Of a stretch of 52,916 nt of DNA, positions 44,387-52,909 are shown one piece after another. The notes under the pieces are model-generated. The model did not search any database. It saw nothing but the letters and a program-made list of their open reading frames with translations, and was not told where the DNA came from. Positions within the stretch are counted from its first letter, which is position 1; each line of letters opens with the position of its first letter. A program made the translations under genes and the position numbers. Origin of the DNA: JBQTHD01 sp052390275 (lineage in GTDB: Bacteria; Actinomycetota; Acidimicrobiia; Acidimicrobiales; AC-14); contig JBQTHD010000013.1 of the NCBI GenBank assembly GCA_052390275.1, positions 1-52,916 on the forward strand, in the 5' to 3' direction.

Positions 44387-47300
44387 CCGCCGGGGAACCC
44401 ATCGACGAGTTCCACGTATGCGGGTTACTGCCCACCGGGGTGACGGTGCTGGAGGCCAGCGCCGGTACCGGGAAAACCTTCGCCATCGCCGCCCTGGCCA
44501 CCCGCTATGTAGCCGACGGCCTGCCCCTGGACCATTTACTGCTCGTCACCTTCACCCGGTATGCCACCAGCGAACTGCGCGAGCGGGTTCGCGAGCGCAT
44601 GGTGTCGGCCGAGCAGGGATTGGCCGGGGCACTCAGGGGCGTCGAGCCCCGCCCCGACGACCCGGTTCTGGGCCTGCTGGCCGCCGGTCCGCCCGAACTG
44701 GTGCGTACCCGTCGCCAGCGCCTGGCCACGGCCCTGTCCAACTTCGACTCGGCCACTATCGCCACCACGCACGGCTTCTGCCAACACGTACTCAACGGTC
44801 TGGGAGTGACCGGTGACGTCGAGGGTGACGTCACCTTCGTTGAGGACCCTGGCCATCTGGTCGATCAGGTCGTCACGGACCTCTACGTCCGCAAGTTTGG
44901 CTCTGGCGTCCAGGTTCCCTTCAGCCTGGCCCAGGCCGTGGCCCTGGCCCAGGCGGCGGTGGCCAACCCGGATGCCGTGCTCATGCCTTCCGATGCCCGC
45001 CGGGATAGCGGGCCGGATCTGCGCTGGCGCCTGGCCCTGCGCGCCCGCCAGGAGGTCGACCACCGTCGGCGCCACGCCGCAGTGCTCACCTACGACGACC
45101 TCCTGACCCGCCTGCGGGACACCTTGGCCCATCCCCATCGGGGCGAAGCCGCCTGCCGGCGCCTGCAGGAGCGCTACCGGGTGGTCCTGATTGACGAATT
45201 CCAGGACACGGACCCGGTGCAATGGCAGATCCTGCGCTTGGCCTTCGGCCGTCCCGGATCGGGCTCCACCCTGGTCCTGATCGGCGATGCCAAGCAGGCC
45301 ATCTATGCGTTCCGCGGAGCTGACGTCTACTCCTACCTGCACGCGGCCTCCATAGCCGGCACCCGGGCAACGCTCGGGGTAAACCACCGCAGCCGCCAAC
45401 GGCTGCTCGATGCCTACGACGTTCTGTTCGACGGCGCCCGCCTGGGCCACGAAGGAATCGTCTACCGCCCTGTACGGGCTAGCACCGAGAGTGGTCCCTG
45501 TGATCGCGCCATGGGTGATCGCGCCATGGGTGATCGCGCCGCTGACCCAGGGTTGCGCGTCCGGGTCCTCCACCGCCGGGACAAGCTGGCCGAGCTCACC
45601 CCCAAGGGCTACCTGAGCGTCAACGGAGCGCGAGATGCGATAGCCCGCGACCTCGCCGCCGATATCGCCCGCGCAGTGTCAGCCGGATCAATCCGACCTG
45701 ATGAGAAGGTGGCCGTGCTGGTCCGGCGCCACGCTGACGCCAGCCTCATCCGCCAGCACCTCGGGGCCGCCGGCGTCCCGGCGGTGGTGAACGGTGCGTC
45801 GAGCGTGATGACCACCCCGGCCGCTCAGGAGTGGTTGTGTCTTCTACGGGCACTGGAACAACCCTCGTCGACCTATGCGGCTCGCGCGGTTGCCCTAACC
45901 CCCTTCCTGGGTTGGTCGGCCGCCCAGGTGGCCCAGGCTAGCGAGACGGAGTTGGAGTGGCTGCACACCCGACTCCACCGGTGGTCGGCCGTTCTGCGCG
46001 GTCAGGGTGTGGCCGCCATGTACGAGGTCATCTGCCGGACCGGGCGTCTGGCTGCCCGGACCCTGGAGGGCCATGACGGCGAGCGCCGTCTCACCGACCT
46101 CGGCCATGTGTCCGAACTGCTGCACCTGGCCGCCAAGGCAGACCAATTGGGAGTCACCGCCCTGGCCGGATGGCTCCGGGAGCGGATTGACGAAGGCAAG
46201 GACAAACGCAGCGGCGACCGGGAGGGTCGGAGCCGGCGTTTGGAGTCCGACGACGCCGAGGCCGTACAAATACTCACCATCTACCGGAGCAAAGGCCAGG
46301 AATTCGACGTGGTCTACTGCCCCTTTCTCTGGGACTCGCAATGGATCCCAGAGAATGACCCACCCACATATCACGACGCCGACAACTCGAACCGGCGCAC
46401 CCTCTATGTCGGCGGCCGCAACGGACAATCCTGGAAGGCGGCTCAGCAGGCCCTCGTCGAGAGCCGGGGTGAGGAGCTGCGCCTCATTTACGTGGCCCTC
46501 ACCCGGGCCAAGCGTCAGGCGACCATCTGGTGGGCTGGGTGTTGGGGTCGCCGTGACAACAGCGGCGACTCCGGGCTGGCCCGCCTGCTGTTCCGGCGCG
46601 ATGAAGAGGGGAACGTCAAAGCCACCGGCAAAGGCGTCCCTGACGACGATGCCGTGGTTGCTCGCCTGTCGGAAATGGCCGATCGCTCGGGCGGAGCCGT
46701 GGCGGTCGAGCGGGTGGGCCAACCGATGGTCGACGACATTGGCCGATCAGCATCCCCGCCGACCCACCCGTCGGCTCCGACACTGTCGGTGCGCTCTTGC
46801 GATCGCACCATCGACCTGGCCTGGAGGCGAACCTCTTACAGCGCCATTACCGCTGGCGTCCACGAAGCCCGGGTGGCCAGCGAGCCCGACCAGGTCCGCG
46901 AGACCGACGAACCCGTGGACGTTTCGGACCCCGACACCGTGCCAGTCGGTTCCGGGCCGTCGGCCGCCCTGCCGCTGGGTGCCGTGCCGCTGGGTGCCAT
47001 GCCGCTGGGTGCCGGGCCGCTGGGTGCCGGGCCGCTGGGTGCCGTGCCATTGGGTGCCGTGCCATTGGGTTCCGTGCCATTGGGTTCCGTGGCGTCGGGT
47101 GCCGGGCCGTTGATTAGCGGGCTGCCGGGGGCCGGGCCGTTGAATAGCGGGCTACCGGGGGCCGGGCCGTTGAATAGCGGGCGGCCGGGTGCCGGACCAA
47201 TCGATGCGGGCGCGTCGAGTGTCGGCGGGTTGAGCCCCGGGGGTTCGGCAGACTCGGTCTCGGTCAACCGGACCGAGACCCCCGCTGGAGAAGATCTCGG

Positions 47301-48159
47301 TGGCGGCGACGGCCGGGAAGAGGCCCTTCTGGGCGTCGCTTGCCCGCTGGGGACAATGCCGGCGGGCGCGGCCGTCGGGACCTTCGTACACGGCGTGCTG
47401 GAAGCCACCGACTTCGCCGCAGCCGACCTGGCAGCCGAGCTCAGTGCTGCCATGGCCCGAATGGCCTCGCGTGACCCGGTCCAGGTCGGCCCCGCCGAGT
47501 TGCTGGTGGCCGGCCTGGCCGCAGCCATCGACACCCCCCTTGGCCCCCTGGTCGACGACCTGGCGCTGCGCCGCTTCGGCCGGACTGACCGAGTCGACGA
47601 GATGTCCTTCGAGCTGCCGCTGGTGGGGGGCGACCGGCCGACCGGGCAGTTGGCGGTCGCTCAGATCGGCCAGTTGCTCACCGACCACCTTCCCTCAACC
47701 GACCCCATGGCCGGCTACGGCCCCCGGCTGGGCGATCCCAGCCTCGAAAGTGCCCTGGCCGGCTATCTGTCCGGCAGCATCGACTCCGTGCTACGCACCC
47801 CCGACGGGCGCTACCTGGTGGTCGACTACAAGACCAACCGCCTCGGCGCCCCAGGCCAGCCCCTCACCGCCTGGCACTACCGCCCGGCGGCTTTGGCCGA
47901 GGCCATGTCCGGAGCCCACTATCCGCTTCAGGCCGCGCTTTACACCGTGGCGCTGCACCGCTACCTCCGGGGACGCCTGCGCGCCTACGACCCGCGACGA
48001 CATCTGGGCGGCGTGCTCTACCTGTTCGTGCGAGGGATGATCGGACCCGCCACGCCTCGTGTCGAGGGCCAGCCCTGCGGCGTCTTCGCCTGGGCCCCAC
48101 CGGCCGCCTTGGTGGAGGCGTTGAGTGACCTCCTCGACCGCGGAACCGTCGAGCCATGA
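44383..48159 (+). CDS. recB: RecBCD subunit RecB (helicase-nuclease)
   Basis: 3'-5' helicase and nuclease of RecBCD. 1258 aa from GTG 44383, overlapping the recC stop. UvrD-type motifs in order: Walker A ASAGTGKTFAIAAL (residues about 26-39), TFTRYATSELRERV, the DEFQDTDPVQWQ box, LIGDAKQAIYAFRG, the late motif YRSKGQEFDVVYCPF, and YVALTRAKRQATIWW. A long repeat-rich linker (46966-47190) separates this from the RecB nuclease, whose PD-(D/E)xK signature reads GRYLVVDYKTNR. Everything needed for activity seems present. The frame upstream of 44383 (to 44179) overlaps recC and is not family-like. Confidence 0.93.
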   Translation: MTAGEPIDEFHVCGLLPTGVTVLEASAGTGKTFAIAALATRYVADGLPLDHLLLVTFTRYATSELRERVRERMVSAEQGLAGALRGVEPRPDDPVLGLLAAGPPELVRTRRQRLATALSNFDSATIATTHGFCQHVLNGLGVTGDVEGDVTFVEDPGHLVDQVVTDLYVRKFGSGVQVPFSLAQAVALAQAAVANPDAVLMPSDARRDSGPDLRWRLALRARQEVDHRRRHAAVLTYDDLLTRLRDTLAHPHRGEAACRRLQERYRVVLIDEFQDTDPVQWQILRLAFGRPGSGSTLVLIGDAKQAIYAFRGADVYSYLHAASIAGTRATLGVNHRSRQRLLDAYDVLFDGARLGHEGIVYRPVRASTESGPCDRAMGDRAMGDRAADPGLRVRVLHRRDKLAELTPKGYLSVNGARDAIARDLAADIARAVSAGSIRPDEKVAVLVRRHADASLIRQHLGAAGVPAVVNGASSVMTTPAAQEWLCLLRALEQPSSTYAARAVALTPFLGWSAAQVAQASETELEWLHTRLHRWSAVLRGQGVAAMYEVICRTGRLAARTLEGHDGERRLTDLGHVSELLHLAAKADQLGVTALAGWLRERIDEGKDKRSGDREGRSRRLESDDAEAVQILTIYRSKGQEFDVVYCPFLWDSQWIPENDPPTYHDADNSNRRTLYVGGRNGQSWKAAQQALVESRGEELRLIYVALTRAKRQATIWWAGCWGRRDNSGDSGLARLLFRRDEEGNVKATGKGVPDDDAVVARLSEMADRSGGAVAVERVGQPMVDDIGRSASPPTHPSAPTLSVRSCDRTIDLAWRRTSYSAITAGVHEARVASEPDQVRETDEPVDVSDPDTVPVGSGPSAALPLGAVPLGAMPLGAGPLGAGPLGAVPLGAVPLGSVPLGSVASGAGPLISGLPGAGPLNSGLPGAGPLNSGRPGAGPIDAGASSVGGLSPGGSADSVSVNRTETPAGEDLGGGDGREEALLGVACPLGTMPAGAAVGTFVHGVLEATDFAAADLAAELSAAMARMASRDPVQVGPAELLVAGLAAAIDTPLGPLVDDLALRRFGRTDRVDEMSFELPLVGGDRPTGQLAVAQIGQLLTDHLPSTDPMAGYGPRLGDPSLESALAGYLSGSIDSVLRTPDGRYLVVDYKTNRLGAPGQPLTAWHYRPAALAEAMSGAHYPLQAALYTVALHRYLRGRLRAYDPRRHLGGVLYLFVRGMIGPATPRVEGQPCGVFAWAPPAALVEALSDLLDRGTVEP
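45501..45540 (+). repeat. Short 15-bp repeats in recB
   Basis: TGATCGCGCCATGGG twice plus a partial third copy, in frame, encoding DRAMGDRAMGDRA in a loop between helicase domains. Confidence 0.8.
46966..47190 (+). repeat. Minisatellite in the recB linker
   Basis: Nine near-identical 15-bp units (GCCGTGCCGCTGGGT type, encoding AVPLG/AGPLG) from 46966 to 47100, then three 30-bp units of the GCCGGGCCGTTGAATAGCGG type up to 47190. All are in frame. They lie between the helicase part and the nuclease domain and probably form a flexible tether. Confidence 0.9.
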
Positions 48160-50516
48160 GTGCTCCGCTGCCGATCGGCGGCCTGGGGCCCGAGCCGTCG
48201 GGAAATCTCAAGCCCGTCGGCGGTTCGGCATCGGCCGATCCGGCCGATCCGACTTGCCTTTCGGCGCCGCCCGCTCGCCACGCGACGCCAGGTCCAGGAG
48301 AAGCCGATGATCTCGGGCCTATGGCCGTGCCGGGGCCTATGGCCGTGCCGGGGCCTATGGCCGTGCCGGGGCCTATGGCCGTGCCGGGGCCTATGGCCGT
48401 GCCGGGGCCTATGGCCGTGCCGGGGTCTATGGCCGTGCCGGGGCCAGCCGAGGTCGACCCCTTCGATCCCCGCCTGGCTCGCAGCGCGAGCGGGTTGCTC
48501 CGGGCCTTCAACCAGGCCGGCGTCCTGTCCGCGGCCGACGTGCACACCGCCCTGTGCCTGGGCCGCCTGGGCGTCGAGTATGACGAGCAGGTCCTGCTGG
48601 CCGCCGCCTTCGCTGCCCGGGCCCCCCGTCTGGCCCACGTGTGCGTCGACCTGTCCACGTTGGCCGATCGGGTCACAGTCGACACCGACCTTGCCCTCGA
48701 TTTGGCCGACCTGCCGTGGCCCGATCCGGCGACCTGGCTGGCCGCCGTGAGGACCAGCCCTCTGGTGGACTCCGCCCCCGAGAGCAACGGGAACGAGCAG
48801 GAGCCGGGCGCCGACGTTCGACCCCTCCACCTGGCCGGCCCCCGCCTCTACCTCGACCGCTACTGGCGGGAGGAGGGCCAGGTGGCCGCTGACCTGGTTG
48901 CTCGGGCGACCCCGGTCGAGTCGGGGATCGACCTGGCCGTGCTGGCCGCCGGCCTCGACCGGCTGTTCGACGCCCCCGCCCCCGACCACCAGCGCTTCGC
49001 CGCCGCCACCGCCGTCCTGCGCCACCTGGCCGTGGTGGCCGGCGGACCGGGCACGGGCAAGACCACCACCGTCGCCCGAATACTGGCCCTGCTCTACGAG
49101 CAGGCCGCCGCCGCCGGCCGGCCGCCACCGCTGGTGGCCCTGGCCGCTCCCACCGGCAAGGCCGCGGCCCGCCTCGAGGAGGCCGTGCACGGCGAGGCGG
49201 AAAGGCTGGCCGTGGACCCCGAGGTCCGGGGCTGGCTGCTGGGCCTGTCCGCCTCCACCCTGCACCGCCTCCTCGGGTGGCAGCCTCAGAACCGAGCGCG
49301 CTTCCGCCACCACCGGGCCAACCGCCTCCCCCATGCCGTCATCGTGGTCGACGAGACCTCGATGGTTCCCCTCACGCTGATGGCCCGACTGGTCGAGGCC
49401 GTGCGAGCCGGATCCCGCCTGGTCCTCGTCGGCGATCCCGACCAGCTGGCCTCGGTCGAGGCCGGCGCTGTGCTGGGCGACATCGTCGGCCCCGCCGCCG
49501 GCCAACTACTGCTCAGCCCGCCGGCACGCGCCGCGGTGGCGGCCGCCGCCGGCCAGGACGTCCCGGCTCGGGAGCCGCCCTCGGGTGCCGCCATCGCCGA
49601 CGGCATCGTCGTCCTGCGCCACATCCACCGCTTCGGCGGAGCCATCGCCGAGTTGGCCGACGCCGTCCAGCGGGGCGACGCCGACGCCGCCGTGGCCGCC
49701 ATCTCCGATGGCCACCGGCCCGGCGCCGGCCAGGTGGTGTGGATCCCAGTTGACGCCGGCAGTGCCGGCCTTAGCAGTGCCGGCCTGAGCAGTGCCGGCC
49801 TGAGCAGTGCCGGCCTGAGCAGTACCGGCCTGAGCGGTACCGACCTGAGCGCGGCCGCCGGCGACCGGCGGGGGGCCCTCGATCCGGTCCGCCGAGCGGC
49901 GGTCGACGCTGGCCGACGCCTGCTAGAGGCGGCCCGGGCCGGCCAGGCCCGCGCCGCACTGGCCGCCCTCGATTCCTTCCGCCTGCTGTGCGCCCACCGG
50001 CAAGGCCCCTACGGAGTCACCGCCTGGACCGCCGAAGTGGAGCGTTGGTTGGCCGCCGGGATCGACGGGTTCGGTGGCGCAGCACCGACGGTCGGCAGCC
50101 GGGGCTGGTACATAGGCAGGCCCCTGCTGGTGACGAAGAACGACCGTGGGCTTGACCTATTCAACGGCGACACGGGAGTGGTGGTTGCCCACGGACCGGA
50201 CGGCGGAATGAGGGCCGCGTTCGAGCGAGGGGGTCGAGTACGTGAGCTCAGCCCGCAGCGCCTGGGCCCGGTCGACACCGTCCACGCCATGACCGTCCAC
50301 AAGGCCCAGGGCTCGCAATTCGAATCGGTCGCCGTCGTGCTCCCCGACCCGTCCTCGCCCATCCTCACCCGTGAGCTGCTCTACACCGCCGTCACCCGGG
50401 CCCGCCGACGCCTTCTCCTCGTCGGCACCGAGGACACCGTGCGCACCGCCGTCAACCGCCCGATCACCCGGGCCTCAGGTCTGCGCGACCGGCTCTGGAA
50501 CCCGTCGACCGCGTAA
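48156..50516 (+). CDS. recD: RecBCD subunit RecD (5'-3' helicase)
   Basis: 786 aa, starting in an ATGA overlap with recB. The N-terminus is a long low-complexity region carrying seven PMAVPG repeats (48315-48440); the family sequence begins near VDPFDPRLARSASGLLRAFN. Motifs: Walker A AGGPGTGKTTTVARILALLY, APTGKAAARLEEAV, TLHRLLGW, VVDETSMVPLTLMARLVEAV, LVGDPDQLASVEAGAVLGD, and the end VHKAQGSQFESVAVVLP and LLYTAVTRARRRLLLVG. A second repeat array (SSAGL units, 49761-49850) lies in the region after the IHRFGGAIAELADAV segment. Confidence 0.95.
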   Translation: MSAPLPIGGLGPEPSGNLKPVGGSASADPADPTCLSAPPARHATPGPGEADDLGPMAVPGPMAVPGPMAVPGPMAVPGPMAVPGPMAVPGSMAVPGPAEVDPFDPRLARSASGLLRAFNQAGVLSAADVHTALCLGRLGVEYDEQVLLAAAFAARAPRLAHVCVDLSTLADRVTVDTDLALDLADLPWPDPATWLAAVRTSPLVDSAPESNGNEQEPGADVRPLHLAGPRLYLDRYWREEGQVAADLVARATPVESGIDLAVLAAGLDRLFDAPAPDHQRFAAATAVLRHLAVVAGGPGTGKTTTVARILALLYEQAAAAGRPPPLVALAAPTGKAAARLEEAVHGEAERLAVDPEVRGWLLGLSASTLHRLLGWQPQNRARFRHHRANRLPHAVIVVDETSMVPLTLMARLVEAVRAGSRLVLVGDPDQLASVEAGAVLGDIVGPAAGQLLLSPPARAAVAAAAGQDVPAREPPSGAAIADGIVVLRHIHRFGGAIAELADAVQRGDADAAVAAISDGHRPGAGQVVWIPVDAGSAGLSSAGLSSAGLSSAGLSSTGLSGTDLSAAAGDRRGALDPVRRAAVDAGRRLLEAARAGQARAALAALDSFRLLCAHRQGPYGVTAWTAEVERWLAAGIDGFGGAAPTVGSRGWYIGRPLLVTKNDRGLDLFNGDTGVVVAHGPDGGMRAAFERGGRVRELSPQRLGPVDTVHAMTVHKAQGSQFESVAVVLPDPSSPILTRELLYTAVTRARRRLLLVGTEDTVRTAVNRPITRASGLRDRLWNPSTA
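48315..48440 (+). repeat. Seven 18-bp in-frame repeats near the recD start
   Basis: GGGCCTATGGCCGTGCCG occurs six times in a row with no change and once with a change (TCT). It encodes GPMAVP repeats. Each unit contains an in-frame ATG, so start codons are repeated inside the array. Perfect identity of the units points to recent expansion. Confidence 0.93.
49761..49850 (+). repeat. Six 15-bp in-frame repeats inside recD
   Basis: Units of AGTGCCGGCCTGAGC (first with TTAGC, the last two diverged) encode SAGLS repeats in a loop of the helicase. Confidence 0.9.
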
Positions 50517-50619
50517 GCGTCGCGGAAACCCTCGATCGCCCGTCGCTGGCGACCTCTCGAAGTCCGCATTCTCGCGGCGTCGCGTCCACGACCAGCAGCA
50601 CTTCCGTAGTATTCGCGGT
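50517..50619. other. Gap between recD and the degraded MazEF pair
   Basis: No gene or clear hairpin seen. Possibly contains the promoter for the antitoxin at 50620 (GTAGTATTCGCGGT just upstream). Confidence 0.3.
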
Positions 50620-50877
50620 ATGGCGCGTGAGAAGGCCACCATTACCGTCGATCGGACGAAGTTGGAGGAGGCCAGGTTGCTTCTCGGGGCGCCCTCGGCC
50701 TCAGCCACGATCGACCGAGCCCTGGCCGTTCTCATTCGCTCTGAGCGAGTCCGGCGAGACGTCGATGCCTACATCGCCCGGCCCCCGAGCGAAGACGAGC
50801 ACGCACCGGCTGCCGCCACGGCCTCCTAGGCCGATCTGGACGACTCCACCGACTGGGCCGGGCTCTACGAAGAGTGA
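50620..50877 (+). pseudogene. MazE-type antitoxin with premature stop
   Basis: ATG 50620 opens MAREKATITVDRTKLEEARL, a ribbon-helix-helix start, continuing to the tail SEDEHAPAAATAS, where TAG at 50827-50829 stops it at 69 aa. The same frame then goes on as ADLDDSTDWAGLYEE and a TGA at 50875-50877 that overlaps the toxin GTG. That tail is the usual end of a MazE-type antitoxin (D-W-x-x-LY-x-E) and the toxin-binding part, so the TAG truncates the functional end. Confidence 0.65.
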
Positions 50878-51205
50878 CGGCCCCGAGTTCACCCGAACCC
50901 CGTCGTGGCCAGGTGTGGCTGGGCGAGCTGGACAAGGTCCGACCCGTGGTGATTCTGACCCCGGACCCGCTCGGGCGCTACCTGCGGTCGGTTCTGGTGG
51001 GGCCGGTCACCCGACCGTGCGGGGCGTTTCGACCGAGGTTGCCGTCGGACCCGAGGACGGAGTGCGCGGCCCGTCGGTCGTCAACCTCGACAACCTCCAG
51101 CTCCTCGACCGGTCCCGCTTGCGGCGCCAAGTCGGCGACGCTCGCGACTCGACAATGACCCGGATCTGCGCCGCCGTGGCCATCGCCATCGGATGCGACA
51201 CCTGA
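50874..51205 (+). pseudogene. MazF/PemK-type toxin with frameshift
   Basis: Begins at GTG 50874 with RRGQVWLGELDKVRPVVILT, the MazF core start, through LVGPVTR near 51015. The family sequence then continues in another frame: TVRGVSTEVAVGPEDGVRG, SVVNLDNLQLLDRS and the end MTRICAAVAIAIGCDT to 51205. One base is missing near 51012-51018. As written, neither frame gives a full toxin. Together with the stop in the antitoxin this pair looks dead. Confidence 0.7.
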
Positions 51206-51239
51206 CAAAAACGGACCCCTCCGGCTTTACGCTCGAAGG

Positions 51240-51686
51240 GTGCGGAGCAAAGACCGACTTTTCAGGGTGGTGACCTCGGTCCATAGAGGGATTGTCAAGA
51301 GGAGTAGAGGCCGCCTGCTGGGACGGGTCGGCCGCATGCAGGTTCTGATCCTCACCACCACCGGGCGCAAGACCGGGAAGGCCAGGGCGACGGTTCTCAC
51401 GTCACCCATCATTGACGACGGCCGGATCGTGCTGGTGGCCTCCTACGGCGGCGACGCCAACCATCCGCAGTGGTTCCTGAACCTCCGTCACGATCCTGAC
51501 GTCACCGTCACCATCGCCGGCCAGGACCGGGCCCTGCGGGCCCGGGTGGCCAGCCCCCAAGAGAAGGCCGAACTGTGGCGCGCCGTCGTGGCCGCCTATC
51601 AGGGCTACGAGAGCTACCAGCGCCAGACCACCCGAGACATCCCAGTGGTGATCCTCGAACCGAGGCCGACTGATGCGATACCATGA
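51240..51686 (+). CDS. DDN-family deazaflavin-dependent nitroreductase-like protein
   Basis: 148 aa, GTG start with GAAGG immediately upstream. Split-barrel DDN fold: VLILTTTGRKTGKARATVLT, DGRIVLVASYGGDANHPQWF, LNLRHDPDVTVTIAGQDRAL and the end QTTRDIPVVILEP. In mycobacteria such proteins use cofactor F420. The substrate is unknown. Its end overlaps a possible upstream start of the next antitoxin. Confidence 0.85.
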   Translation: MRSKDRLFRVVTSVHRGIVKRSRGRLLGRVGRMQVLILTTTGRKTGKARATVLTSPIIDDGRIVLVASYGGDANHPQWFLNLRHDPDVTVTIAGQDRALRARVASPQEKAELWRAVVAAYQGYESYQRQTTRDIPVVILEPRPTDAIP

Positions 51687-51690
51687 CGTC

Positions 51691-51903
51691 ATGGCGCGCA
51701 AAGCGACGACCGTCCGGCTCCCCGAGAACCTGGCCGCCACAGCTGAGGTCTTGGCTCGGGCCCGGGGGGTCAGCGTCAACCAGGTGATCCTCGACGCGCT
51801 GCAAGCCGAGATCGATCGAGTGCGCCAGGACAAGGGATTCATGACCGTGCTGCACGCCCTCGTCGAGCGGGACAAGGAGATCCTCGACCGCCTGGCCGAG
51901 TGA
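51691..51903 (+). CDS. Ribbon-helix-helix antitoxin, partner of the Doc remnant
   Basis: 70 aa from ATG 51691 (51673 is an alternative start inside the DDN gene). RKATTVRLPENLAATAEVLA, then VSVNQVILDALQAEIDRV, a CopG/Arc-type fold. Its stop overlaps the GTG of a truncated Doc toxin, as expected for this pair type. Confidence 0.75.
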   Translation: MARKATTVRLPENLAATAEVLARARGVSVNQVILDALQAEIDRVRQDKGFMTVLHALVERDKEILDRLAE

Positions 51904-52031
51904 CGTACCTGACTCTGGCCGAGGCGCTCGTCGTCGCCGAGGCCGTAACGGGCATCGATGTCCGCACGCTCTCGCGAGCGTCACGCGTTGACCTCCTGGA
52001 CTCGGCGATCCACCCGTCGCCTGCCGGATGA
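51900..52031 (+). pseudogene. Truncated Doc (death-on-curing) toxin
   Basis: GTG 51900 starts VTYLTLAEALVVAEAVTG, continuing with SRVDLLDSAIHPSPAG and a stop at 52029-52031, 43 aa. This is the N-terminus of a Fic/Doc-type toxin (L-LAEALxIAEAVTG and LLDSAxxxPxAG), which should run on to the HPFxDGNKR catalytic motif at about 120 aa. No continuation was found in any frame, so the toxin has lost its active part by a deletion or insertion. Confidence 0.65.
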
Positions 52032-52160
52032 CCGATGAGGACAGGCGCTGCGTCGCAGGGGAGAACCTGCCCGACGGCTTGCGTCGGGCGGAGCCCTGTG
52101 GCCGCCGCCGTAGACCGCAGGTGGGTTCGGGCTGCGAGGGTTCATGTCGATCGAGAGGAG

Positions 52161-52192
52161 CCCGGGACGCCTCGTCGTTGAGGCGCCCCGGG
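52161..52192. terminator. Strong hairpin downstream of the membrane-protein gene
   Basis: CCCGGGACGCCTC pairs with GAGGCGCCCCGGG (13 bp, one mismatch) around a GTCGTT loop, 20 bases after the minus-strand membrane-protein stop. It can also stop transcripts coming from the TA region. Nothing else was recognised in 52032-52212. Confidence 0.55.
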
Positions 52193-52212
52193 AGATTGCC
52201 AGCAGCCGCTGA

Positions 52213-52548
52213 TCAGGCGGCGATGCGGGGCCGACCGCTGCGCCGATCAGCCGTTTCGACCGGGCCCGAGCCCCGGCCCAGCCAGCCGAAGACGGCCTGC
52301 CAGGCTGCGGTGAAGGAGCCCACCACCAGGCCCGTGACCACCGGGCCCATCCACCCCTCTCGCAGCGCCACCCCGTAGGCGCTGAAGAGCGAGTAGTCGA
52401 GGACCAGGGCGACGGTGATACCCGTGGCGAGGGTGATGACCGAACAAAGGCGTCCCGTGCCCGGGGCCGTGTCGACCACGATGTCGACGGCCTTCAGCAC
52501 GAAGAGTGCGAGTAGTGCTGAGGGATCCCCGATGAGTGGTCCAGGCAT
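52213..52548 (-). CDS. Small membrane protein, hypothetical
   Basis: 111 aa, with two to three hydrophobic segments (LLALFVLKAVDIVV, VITLATGITVALVLDYSL, WMGPVVTGLVVGSFTAAWQA) and a basic tail. The size and layout recall holin-like or other small membrane proteins, without a clear family. The ATG shares a base with the stop of the transposase remnant, so it may lack its original promoter. Confidence 0.5.
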   Translation of the reverse strand: MPGPLIGDPSALLALFVLKAVDIVVDTAPGTGRLCSVITLATGITVALVLDYSLFSAYGVALREGWMGPVVTGLVVGSFTAAWQAVFGWLGRGSGPVETADRRSGRPRIAA

Positions 52549-52909
52549 TATGCGAGTGCTGGTTGGAATCGGGTGGTCCAGGCCTTGGCGAACTCACCAG
52601 GGGTGAGGCCGCCATGGGCACTGTGGGGCCGGTGCTCGTTGTAGTCGATCCTCCAGTCCTCGATGAGCACCTGGGCCTCCAAGAGGCTGTCGAATTGCCA
52701 TCCGTTGAGAAACTCGTCGCGCAGCCGGCCGTTGAAGGACTCGATCCAGGCGTTCTGCCACGGCGATCCCGGATCGATGAACACCGTCCCGACTCGGCGA
52801 CTTCCAGGTGCCGGGCCACCTCGTTGAGTTCCTTACCGCCGGCGAGGAGCCTGTTGCCCTCGGCGAGCTTGCGGATGATCTGGTCGGGCGTGTGCCGACG
52901 TCGGGTCAT
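52548..52909 (-). mobile_element. IS3-family element remnant, internally deleted
   Basis: From 52909 the frame begins MTRRRHTPDQIIRKLAEGNR, the start of an IS3 OrfA helix-turn-helix protein, and is recognisable to about LNEVARHLEVAES (near 52792). It then fuses directly, in another frame, to the end of OrfB (52784-52548): FIDPGSPWQNAWIESFNGRL, then NEHRPHSAHGGLTPGEFAKA. The last catalytic Glu of the DDE triad (in WIESFNG) is there but both Asp residues and about 300 codons are missing. It cannot transpose by itself. The outer end lies beyond the window. Confidence 0.75.

Noticed and set aside
48315..48440. CRISPR-like array.
   Set aside because: Units are directly adjacent without spacers and in frame within recD.
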